Assembly: GCA_015183035.1 (NCBI GenBank)
Contig: JACZZP010000004.1
Location: 992,001-1,056,000, forward strand
DNA length: 64,000 bases
Direction: 5' to 3'
Source of the DNA: Meloidogyne chitwoodi
Taxonomy: Eukaryota; Nematoda; Chromadorea; Rhabditida; Meloidogynidae
Positions within the stretch are counted from its first letter, which is position 1; each line of letters begins with the position of its first letter. Made by a program: the position numbers and the translations under genes. Of the stretch, positions 12,451 through 22,200 are shown piece after piece. The notes under the pieces are model-generated. The model had not been told where the DNA came from. It saw only the letters and a list, made by a program, of their open reading frames with translations, and did not search any database.

Positions 12451-13339
12451 ATGTGTTTGACAGTTCAGGACAGAATAGCAGAATTGAAGAAACATTTGGG
12501 TAAGACTTAAAAATAATGATGTTGTGAAATAGCCTCAATTTTATATTTCTAAAAAAATTCTTTCAATTTTTTAAATTTACTCAATAGTATTTTTAATTCT
12601 ATTTTATAGATGAAATTGTTCCACGTTTTAAACAAGATAGTCATGTATTTCGCTGTATGCGAATCAATGAAATGTTTTTTGATGATATTTATGCTCTAAA
12701 CGGATTTACTCGCCAATTAACTAAAGCAGCAGATTTTTATCAAGGTGGAATTCTTGGTTATGATAAAGATGGAAATTTACTTGCTTTGCAAAAAATGGGA
12801 AGGTCTAATTCAAAACAACTTAAAAAACGTGGTCGAGTTAGTGATGTTTATCATTTATGTGTTGTGGAAATGGAATTATTTTATAAGGTAAAAAATCTAG
12901 GATAATGATTTTTGACCTAAGTTTTATATTTTGTTAAAATATACTCTTTTTTTAAGCTTATTCAATTGCAAGAGCGTAAACATCATAGAAAACGGGGCCT
13001 TAGTGTGATTATAGACCTAGAATGTTTCAATACTGATCATTTAACTAATTGTGGTTTGAAAGTTTATTCAGCCTTGTTAAAAGATTTATTTTCTGATATG
13101 CTGTGTCAAGTATGTTTTTTTTAATTATCTGGGATTAGTTTTATTTATTCCATTTTTTTTTTCGTCATTTTTTTTGTTAATTAATAATTTTTTTAAATTT
13201 TAATTTAAAGGTGATATTTTCAAGCAAAAGGAGTAGCAGTAAAAAGGCAGAACCAAAAGCGAAAGGCAATGAAGCAGAAAAAAAAGACCTGGTTCAGCAT
13301 TTAGCCGTGAATTTCAACATATTCGTCATCAAAATATAA
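12451..13339 (+). CDS. truncated SEC14-like CRAL-TRIO domain protein (captured host fragment)
   Basis: Four in-phase exons: 12451-12499, 12610-12887, 12957-13109 and 13211-13339, about 202 residues. The N-terminus reads MCLTVQDRIAELKKHL. Exon 2 has the CRAL-TRIO features YQGGILGYDKDGNLLAL and a following basic segment. Exon 3 has SVIIDLECFN then the helix KVYSALLKDLF, matching the core strand and helix of SEC14 lipid-binding domains. The domain is cut short after the VIFSS position and ends in a lysine-rich tail. SEC14 proteins bind phospholipid or retinoid-type ligands; a partial domain is unlikely to bind normally. It sits just inside the left TIR and is not a Polinton core gene, so it was probably acquired from a host gene and may be decaying. 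Confidence 0.6.
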
Positions 13340-13700
13340 ATTTTGTTTGGAGACAAAGAGTTGGGGTTTTGTTTTATGATTTTTTTAAAATGTAAACATT
13401 ATACCTAACTGTATAAGTTTCAGCATGAACATTCGGTTAATAAACAGCCACAGCAAATATATGGTTTTGTACTTGTAAAGGACTCAACTAAAACATCTTT
13501 GTATGGTATGGTGATAAGACCTAGCCCTCAAAAGCCTGTTATTTTCTTACATTCAGGTAAATATTCATGCATTCAATAAATGTAAATTAAAATAGATTAC
13601 GCTACTCCAAATATGGTTAGTCAAATTCGTCACAGTGATAATAGCACAATTTTTCGAGGTCTGCAAATGAAATTTCAGGATGTGGTTGGTTATTTTTTTT
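13340..13700 (+). other. unassigned exon-like pieces
   Basis: Two short open segments, about 13424-13557 (HEHSVNKQPQQIYGF..., ending at GGTAAAT) and about 13596-13690 (ATPNMVSQIRHSD...), look coding by composition and splice context. I could not place them in a family or join them securely. They may be the 3' end of the preceding captured gene or a separate relic. Confidence 0.3.
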
Positions 13701-14206
13701 TTTATTAAAAAAATTTTTTTTTTAAATATGCCGCCTACTATTTTATATAGTTAAAATTTTTTTCCCATCATTTTTTTTATCTTTTTGTTAATTAAAGTTG
13801 TAAAAATAAAAATCTTTTATTCTCTATTTCCGGCTACTTTTTTTTTAAAGTACTAAATTTTTCCTTTCAAAATTGTTTTCAATTTGTAATGGCTAAACTT
13901 TTTCATAAAGCGGATCTTATTGGCTTTTATAAAAGAATTTTATTTTCAGCAAATTCTAATTTTAAATTCATTTTTATTTTTAATTAAAAATTTTTTATTT
14001 TATTTTATTTTTAAATTTATTTTTAATTAAAAAAAAATTATTTTAATTTTATTTTTAAAATGTATTTTTAATTAATTATTTAAAAAAAAAAATTTTTTAA
14101 TTTTTTTTGTTACTAGTTTTTTAAATCATTTTTAATTAAGAGTTTTTTTTAATTTTATTTTCTATATTAATTCATTTTCTTTTTTTTTTTAGAAAAAAAA
14201 AAAATT
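13701..14206. other. AT-rich spacer
   Basis: Runs of T and ATTTTTAAT repeats before the OB-fold gene. No feature seen. Confidence 0.4.
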
Positions 14207-15218
14207 ATGAGCAATCGTCGGCGAAACGCAACTCCTTTAAATGAGGGGGGTCCTCCAAGTTCGAGACCACGTATGGAAAACAACATTTTAAATAATAATA
14301 ATAATTCAACAAATTCAATAAATTTAACAAATGCAACAAATTCAACAAATTCAACAAATTCAACAAATTCAAATAATTCAACAAATTCAAATACTAATGC
14401 TATTGATGTATTTAATTTTTAAATTTAATATAAATTATAAAAAAAAATTTTTGAATAATTAAGATCAACGCAATAATTGCTGCAGAACGTGCAAGAGCTG
14501 AGTTTGTAAACATTCCTCCAGCGGCTAAAATGATAAATAAAATTGATCCAATTACACAAATGACTTGTGTAAACTACCTTTTTTGTGGTTGGCGTGGATC
14601 TTTCACATTTGAGTAAAATTTTTAGTTGAATTAAAAAAAAAAAAATTTTTTTTAGCACGATAACTGGATTAGTCCTTTTTTCCCATAGGGGAGCGACCGC
14701 CCGTAGATCGTTCGATAGAGCGGATGTTCGTCTTCAAATTGGTAGAGGTAACGACGCGCAAATTGTGGCAATTTATGCCTACGATTCTTGTGCAGCAATA
14801 TTATCACGTGCTAATGTGGATGATGTATTTATATATATTTTAATATTTAAAACAAAAAATTTTTTTTTAGATAATTTGTTTAACTACACTTGCTGTTATA
14901 GATCAAGCAGGTGATAAGAGCAAATGGAATGGCTCTGTGCCATTCTGCCTTCGCTTTTCGCGTGCAAGTTCTTTGCAAGTTGTAATTGCTGGACCAAATA
15001 ATAATAATGGAACTAACAACAACAATGATCTTGCCAATGCCCAGGAGATCAACAACAACAACAACACTGTTATTGGCAATCGTAATAATTACAACAACAA
15101 TAACAATTGTTTACCGATTGGAGGAAATTATAATGCTGGAATTGGAAATGGAGATGGAAATAATAATAATACTGGATTTTCTGGAATTGCTGGGTGTAGT
15201 GGAGGTGCAATTCGCCAG
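14207..15218 (+). CDS. RPA-like OB-fold (ssDNA-binding type) protein, Asn-rich
   Basis: Four in-phase exons: 14207-14407, 14464-14612, 14656-14824 and 14871-15218, about 289 residues. The first exon is a basic leader plus an Asn/Ser/Thr tract. The middle resembles an OB fold of the RPA large-subunit type: a first strand pair around GLVLFSHRG, then ADVRLQIGRG-NDAQIVAIYAYDSCAAIL, then IICLTTLAVID and a final strand SSLQVV. The C-terminus is Asn/Gly-rich. In a protein-primed replicon an ssDNA-binding protein would coat displaced strands; that role is inferred from fold and context. If the last intron is not removed, the frame ends at a TAA at 15237-15239. If it is removed, the reading continues in phase into the RING-H2 exons at 17922 and 18281. 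Fold assignment is by eye. Confidence 0.55.
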
Positions 15219-15239
15219 GTCATTTTTGTTATAAATTAA

Positions 15240-16941
15240 AATTTAATTAGGTAAAAAATTTTTTTTTAAAAGTAAATTTAAATACAAAAAAAAAAATATA
15301 ATTTGAAAAAATATTTATTTTTGAATTTTGTAGATATGATGAGCAATAATAATAAGATAGAAGAAAAAAATTTTTAATGGTGTGGAATATTTTTTTGATT
15401 GGAGAAAAAAATGAATTTTAATATAATTTTTTTTTATATATTAATAATTAATTTTTTGTTGCAATTAATTTTTATTAATTTAATTATTTTATAAATCTTC
15501 TTTTATCAATTTAATGTTAATGAATAATAATTATTAAAGAAAATAGTTTTTTTATGATAAATATTTTTTTGAAATAGAATATAATAAAATAATGTTTGAA
15601 TTAATTTTGAAATAATTTAATTTAATTAATGATGTTGTTTTCAATTTATTTAATTAATGTTTTTTAATTTTATTAAAACAAATTTATTAATTTTTTTTAA
15701 AATTTAATTAATAATTTTTTTTTTAATATAATTAATAATTTTTTTTTAAATTTAATTAATTAATGTTTTTTCTAATTTAATTTTTAAAAATAAATTAATT
15801 TTATTAATGTTTTAAATAAATTTAATGAATTTTTAATTAATTAATTAATTTTTTTTTTTAAATGTAAATTTATTAAAATAATTTAATTTAATTTTTTTTT
15901 TTTTAAATAAATTTAATTAATGATTATTTTTTAATTTAATTAATTAATTTTTTTTTAATTTAATTTTATTAAAATAAATTTAATTTATTAATTTTTAAAT
16001 AAATTTAATTAATTAATTAATGTTTTTGTTTAATTTAATTATTAAAATAAATTAATGATGTTTTTTAATTTAATTAATTGTTTTTTTAAATTTTATTAAA
16101 ACAAATTTATTAATTTTAATTAATAATTTTTTAATTCAATAATATTAATTTATATTTTTTTTTCCAAGTTTTATTAAAATATAATTAAATTTTTTATGTT
16201 TCATATTTTTTTTTAATATAATAAAATTTTTAAATAATTAATGTCCTTCCATATTATTTTTCTTTGTTTGCAATAAAAAAAAAAGTTTAATGAAATGAAG
16301 TAATTGAATTTAAATAAATTTAAAAAATTAATTAATTAAATTTGAATTAATAAAAAAAATTTTTAATTATTTTACTTAAATAATAAATTATTTAATTTAA
16401 ATAAATGAATCTTAAAATTGATTGCCTAAATTTGATCAATAAGTAATAAAAATATATATTTTCATTAAAAAAAAAGTTAATTAGGTATTTTCTTTACAAA
16501 AATTAAATAATTGATTTAATTTAATTAAAGTTAAAAATTAATTGATTAAATTTGAATTAAAAAAAAATTTAACTATTTTCCTAAAAAAAAATTAAAATAA
16601 GTTAATTAATTTAAAAAATTGATTAAATTTGAATTAATAAAATAATTAAATTATTTTCCTTAAAAAAAAAATTAAATAAATTATTTAATTTAAATTAATT
16701 AATTTAAATTTGAATTAATAAAAAAAATTAATTATTTTCCTTAAAAAATTAAATAAAATAAAATAAATGATTTGTAAATAAAACTAAAAAATTGATTGAC
16801 TAATGAATTATAAGTAATAAAAAAAAATTTATTTTCTATTAATAAATTATTTAATTAAAAAAAAATTATTTTCTTTAAAAATTAAATAAATTAATTAAAT
16901 AGATTAAATTTGAATTAAAAAAAAAATGATGTATTTTTCCT
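15240..16941. other. 1.7-kb low-complexity AT tract
   Basis: Almost only A and T, dominated by TTAATTAATTTTTT and AATTTAATTAA units. No coding exon. It lies between the OB-fold gene and the nested MITE, and may be intron if the OB-fold and RING exons are one gene. Confidence 0.6.
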
Positions 16942-16949
16942 CAAAATTT

Positions 16950-17758
16950 GGCTCCCCGACTTTTCGTCAATGGACTTTACGTCAACGGACCATCCGTCAA
17001 TACTTTTAGTCAATGGACTTTATGTCAACGGACTTTTCGTCAATGAACAAATATTTTTTAAAAAAGTTAAACGAGAATTTCGTTTTAAATGTTACAGTTT
17101 ATTGTAAAATATACTTATATTAGTTATAGTATGTATTTAGTTATTGTAATTAGTAATGGAGTGGTTATGGTAACTTAAATTGCGTGTTGATCTTATTGGT
17201 GGTGATTTCTAGGGAGGTCAGTCCAGTTATGCTTCTTTTTAACGGTAAAGGACGATTCAGAGTCGGCTGATTCAGAGTAGCTCGTATAACTTTTTTCATT
17301 TTAAACTTTTTCAAATAATTTTTATATCATTCGAAAGAGCTCCAAAAGTGGAGTCTTTTCATCAATTGGACCGATCAGATCAGTTGATTTTAGAAAAAGT
17401 TACGCCCGAAAAACTCGAAAATCAAAATTTTCCACTTATCACGCTATTACTTTTTGTTGAGTGATCTGATTGGATCGGTCAAATTAGATAACTTTATCCG
17501 CTTATCGGATGCTTTCGATTAATAAAAGAACTATTCAGATCGGTTAAGAAATAAAAAAGTTATGACCAAAAACAACCTGCTACTCTGAATCGGCCGACTG
17601 AATCATCCCCTACCCTCTTTTTAATTAATATTATTTTCTTTAATTTTTTAAAAAATATTTGTTCATTGACGAAAAGTCCGTTGACATAAAGTCCATTGAC
17701 GAAAAGTATTGACGGAAGGTCCGTTGACGTAAAGTCCGTTGCGAAAAGTCGTGCCACC
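16950..17758. mobile_element. nested MITE with GTCAATGGACTTT repeat arms
   Basis: 809 bp inside the Polinton, flanked by an exact 8-bp duplication CAAAATTT (16942-16949 and 17759-17766). Arms of about 110 bp are inverted copies made of tandem TTTTCGTCAACGGAC-type units. Ends read GGCTCCCCGAC and, in complement, GGTGGCACGAC. A second inverted pair lies inside (about 17247-17300 and 17560-17615, core GATTCAGAGTAGC), so it may be a MITE within a MITE. It has the same end style as 46099-46919. No transposase. Confidence 0.87.
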
Positions 17759-17921
17759 CAAAATTTAATTAATAATATAAAAATTTTTTATTTAAAATTT
17801 AAATAATATAAACTTTTTTATTTAAAATATACTTAAATGATAATGTAAAAAAATTTTTGTAATTAAATAATTATATTAAATTATTTTTTTCTTTATTTAA
17901 ATTAAAAATATTTTTTTACAG

Positions 17922-18633
17922 ACGCCTTCGTTGTTTTGGGCGTTTCAAAATGCCGGAAGAGGAGGAGACTCTGGTGGTCGGCGGTCCTCCCCGCGTCTTA
18001 GGGGACGTTTGGGGAGGACCCCACCACCAGGAACGAGCAGTAGTCTCTCCCAAGATGATGGTAGGTATATTTTAAAAAAAAATTTTGGAGGTTATTAGGT
18101 GAGATGAAAGGTGGGTAGGGAAGGGGAGGGGATATTTAAAAAAAAATTGTGGGTAGTAGTAAATAACGGGTATGGTAGGGAAGGGTTTTTTTTGAATTTG
18201 AAAAAAAAATTGTAGGAAGTAAATACGGGGTAGGGAAGGTGGGTGGGAATGCTCGTGCTTAATTAAAAAAATTATTTTAGTGCGCTTCCATGATGGAGAG
18301 GAGGATGATGATGATGACGTGGTTGTGGTGGAGGAGGTTTCAGGCCCGCTCCTGGAACCTCCTCCCTTCCGTCCTGGTATCGGTCTCCGGGAGGACGAGA
18401 TACAAAAATTCGTGGCGTCTGCGGAAATGCTGCCACCGACCTACACGGATCAAGAAGGGGAGGGAGAGGTGGGAATTAATTGCACAATATGCCACCTAGG
18501 ATTTGAACCAGCTATGTTTGTGGTCTGGCCAGCGTGCCTGCATAAATTGCACTGGGAGTGTTTTGTGGGTCTTTCTCGGAACTACCGGGTCTGCCCTATT
18601 TGTCGCCGTGATATGGTTCGCGGGACAATATAG
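17922..18633 (+). CDS. RING-H2 finger protein (putative E3 ubiquitin ligase)
   Basis: Two exons, 17922-18060 and 18281-18633, joined by a clean GT-AG intron. Exon 1 encodes an Arg/Gly/Ser/Pro-rich segment. Exon 2 encodes an acidic Asp/Glu run, then a canonical RING-H2: C-x2-C-x14-C-x-H-x2-H-x2-C-x10-C-x2-C (CTIC, CLHKLHWEC, CPIC), about 50 residues before the TAG at 18631-18633. RING-H2 domains bind E2 enzymes and promote ubiquitin transfer. No in-frame ATG exists in exon 1 or early exon 2, so the start lies upstream; the OB-fold exon ending at 15218 is in the right phase. GC content is far above that of neighbouring genes, suggesting a different origin. Confidence 0.8.
18061..18280 (+). other. 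G-run-rich intron of the RING-H2 gene
   Basis: 220-nt intron with repeated GGTAGGGAAGG / GGGGAGGGG runs on the coding strand, unusual in this AT-rich element. G-quadruplex formation is possible. Confidence 0.45.
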
Positions 18634-18648
18634 GGCAGATCCGGTAGG

Positions 18649-18721
18649 CCCCAGGGATCCCGATAAAAAAAAACTTTTATTTTAATTTTTTTAATGTCTT
18701 TATTTATCGGGATCCCTGGGG
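18649..18721. terminator. perfect 19-bp inverted repeat after the RING-H2 gene
   Basis: CCCCAGGGATCCCGATAAA (18649-18667) and its exact complement at 18703-18721, with a 35-nt AT loop. It begins 15 nt after the stop. It could be a transcript 3'-end hairpin or a small insertion footprint; function is unproven. Confidence 0.6.
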
Positions 18722-19241
18722 AGGGAGGGAGGGTGGGCCTTATTTTTTTGTAATTGTTGTGTCATTTAAAAAAAAATTTTATTAAAAAAAATGTTTTATT
18801 AAAAAAAAATAAATAAATGACACCCAAAAATATTTCTGCCTTTAAAAAAAAATTATTTAAATTGCCTTTAAAAAATTAATTAAATTATATTTTTTTTTTG
18901 CTTTATTATTATTTTATAATATTTTACTGCCTTTTATAATTTTTTATTTTTTTCAGAATAAAGTAATAAAAAAAAATTTTTCCTTTATTTGGTTAAAAAT
19001 TAGTTTTTCCTTTATTTGGTTAAAAATTTAGGATATAATAATAATAATAAATTTTAAATTAAAAAAAAATTTTTTAATGGTAAAGAAAGAACTTTTTAAA
19101 TTCATCATTAACATTTCTATAAAATTTTTCCACTTATATGTCAACTTTTAACTTTATATAAAATAGTTCTATTTTTTACTTCGAGCACTTGTAATATGTA
19201 AAAAAAATATTATTTTTAAATTTCAGATAAATCAACAACAA
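18722..19241. other. AT-rich spacer and probable PolB leader
   Basis: Contains a short inverted repeat GTGTCATTTA...TAAATGACAC (about 18759-18822) and two direct copies of TTTCCTTTATTTGGTTAAAAATT near 18978-19030. It ends in a TTTCAG acceptor (19221-19226) 15 nt before the PolB ATG, indicating an upstream intron or trans-splice site. Confidence 0.5.
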
Positions 19242-22200
19242 ATGAATAACGATCCATTTGTGATTGAATCAGTTCGTGAACTAAGATCCAGGTCCAGAAA
19301 CACAAACGGCGAAATTTGCAACGTTAGATTTGCTCCTTTAGAGGATCAGCCACGCCCTGATCTTACTTTAACAACACTTATTGCCCGTCTCCTAGCACGG
19401 GTTGTGGGTGATCGCCCTTCGCCTATGCGCATTGGCCTACAATTACACCCACCCGCTTTTCATAATCCATTTACCGTGCCACTTCGCCCTCCATCTCAGA
19501 ATAATGCCGCCGCTTTAGCCGCAGCTATTGAACGGTTGAATGAGATTAGCCAGGCTGGCATTGATCTTTTACAGGGCACGACTACTACTAAGGTTATAGC
19601 AGTATGGCTACTAAATTCTCATCGGACAGGAAATCCAGATGATCATAGTGGTGAGTAACAGTTTTGATTTTTACATTTTTTTAAAATAATTATGTAAGGC
19701 ATTTCTGTTATTCAAGGTGCATGTAATATTGATCAAGAACATGTCATCACTCCACAATGTCGATCCATTGTCAAAGTAATTAATCCAAATGACCGTTTTT
19801 GCCTTGCTCGCTCTGTTTATATTGGTCTTACAAAAATAAATGTAATTGATTTAAATGTAAGAAGGATCACACCTCGACAACAAAAAGATCAATTTAGAGC
19901 GTTTTGTAGACAACAGGAAGAACATTTAAATGATGTAATTGAACTAATGCAAAATTCGGGTCTCCCTCTCGATTTACAAGAATATTCGCTTACACATGTC
20001 GCCGCTTTGCAACGTTATGTCAATGAAAATGTAGGAGGTTCTGGACTTATAAGAATTGTTGTATTTAGCAAAGAGCAACAATACAAGATTATTTTCAAAG
20101 GTAAACAGGAATATAGTTTAATATTATTTTTTAAATTTATTTCAGGAGAGGGACGTGCTGCGCGTTACAACATTTGTATTCTACTACAAAATGGTCATTA
20201 TAACTATATTACAAGGCCTGAACAACTTTTCAGTGCTCATCGCTTCTGCATCGATTGTGAAAAAAGTGTAACACGATCCTATCACTGGGCTGGCTGTACC
20301 ATTGTTTGTCGACTCTGCATGCGTTATGGAGCAAATTATCCATGTCAATTGATTGAAAGAATTCCATGTACTGATTGCGGTTTTGTTTTTCCTCAACGGG
20401 CGTGTTATGAATATCATCTGAATAATCAAGTCCCGGAGGAAATGGTCGGCCCACGAACACGAACTTTTGCTTCAATTTGCCAATCTCGACGCATTTGTTC
20501 ACTGTGTAATCGGATTATTTTTGGTCTACAACAACAACAACTTCATGACTGCATTACAGAGCAGCAGAATCAACAACAACAACAACAACAGTTTAATGGC
20601 CAATTGATCGATTGTGCAAAATGTCGGGGTCCTCATTTACCAGAACATCCATGTTTTATTCAGCCACTCAATTCTACTGAAAATTCTATAATTACCGAAG
20701 AAGAGGAAGAAAATGTTTTTGAATCTTCTATAGGTATTTTTGTTTCTCTTATACAATATATTATTTTTTTTTATTTTAGGAATTGAAAATGAACAAAATC
20801 AGCCACCACAACAACAGCAACAAGTAAATTCACAGAGGCGTAATAAGAAAAAATTACCTTTACGGTTTTGCTTTTTCGACGCCGAAACATCTCAGGAACA
20901 ACCTATGGCTGTTGGTGCAAACAACGCAGGGTATAAACACATTCCGGTGCTTTTGATTGCTGAAGTTCTATGTGAAAAATGTATTAATAAGGGTATAGGC
21001 ATCAAAGATATTGGTCAGCGTGCAACAGGATGCTTCTGTGGCAAACCAAGAGGTGAAAGATGGCAAAGATGGTGCTCTCCACCTTTTAAAAATGCACCTG
21101 GTGACAACACGCCTTTGCCTTCTAATTTATTTTATAATCCACGCCGAATGTATTTTCATAGTTTTGATAATGAAGAAGAAAGTCCTGTTGATCAATTTCT
21201 GGATTATCTTCTATCAGTAATTTTTTTTAATTTTGTTCAATTTTTATATTCAGTATGGTTCTCAAAAAATGTTAACAGTCTGCATAGCCCATAATGGAGG
21301 CAAGTATGACTTCCACCTAATACTTGAGGCACTCCACAAGCGAAATTTACCTCCAACAAGTCTGTGTTCAACAGGCTTAAAAATTTATTCAATGCGTTTG
21401 GGAGGCAACCACCAAAGGAAAATACTTTTTAAGGACTCGCTCAATTTTTTCATCTGTGAGCTTGATGCCCTTACTAATGTATTTTCACTGCCTGTTGATG
21501 TTGCTACTTCAAAACCGTTCTTTCCATACCTTTATATAAAGCGACAAAATCTGCATTTGAGAATTCAAGGTCTACCGGCAATTGACTACTATCAGCCGGA
21601 CTTTAAAAAACCTGAAAAAAGAGCCCAGCTTCTTGAATGGCATCAACAACAACAACTGAATAATACAACAAATTTCCAACTCCGTGAGCAGCTTCTTCTC
21701 TATTGCGCAAACGATGTTGCTATCCTACGTGAGAGTGTTATTCGCTATCGCCGTCTTATTGGGGAACACACGGCCGGGCTTGATCCATTTTTAGCTTCTT
21801 CGACCGCAGCAGGACTCGCACTGTCAACAATGCGACGTTGTTTTCTGCCTGAGAACTGGCTTGTACACTCACCAGAAGGAGGTAAAAAAAAACTAATCTT
21901 TTACATTTATTTTATTGAAAAAAAATATATTTATTTCAGGCTTTCTGCGTGGTAGGAGAGCCTCCGCAGAGTCGCAGCGTTATATTAGATTATTTGAATT
22001 GGAAAATAAGGAAGCTCAAGGAAAAGTTCAGTGTGCCCAGTGGGCTATTGGTGAAGCTAATGTTGAGGATTGTGGATTTAGACTTGACGGTCTTTGGTAT
22101 CGGGCACCTCCATTAAAACCCTTGGCCATAGAATACAATGGGTGTTTTTACCACGGTAATATCTATTCATTATTTAAAAAAAAAAGTTTTTTCTCACTAG

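Noticed and set aside
14205..14390. Leu/Asn-rich antisense frame
   Set aside because: Shadow of the Asn/Ser/Thr tract of the OB-fold gene.
15240..16941. Repeat array or CRISPR-like structure in the AT tract
   Set aside because: No regular repeat-spacer spacing; simple A/T low complexity.
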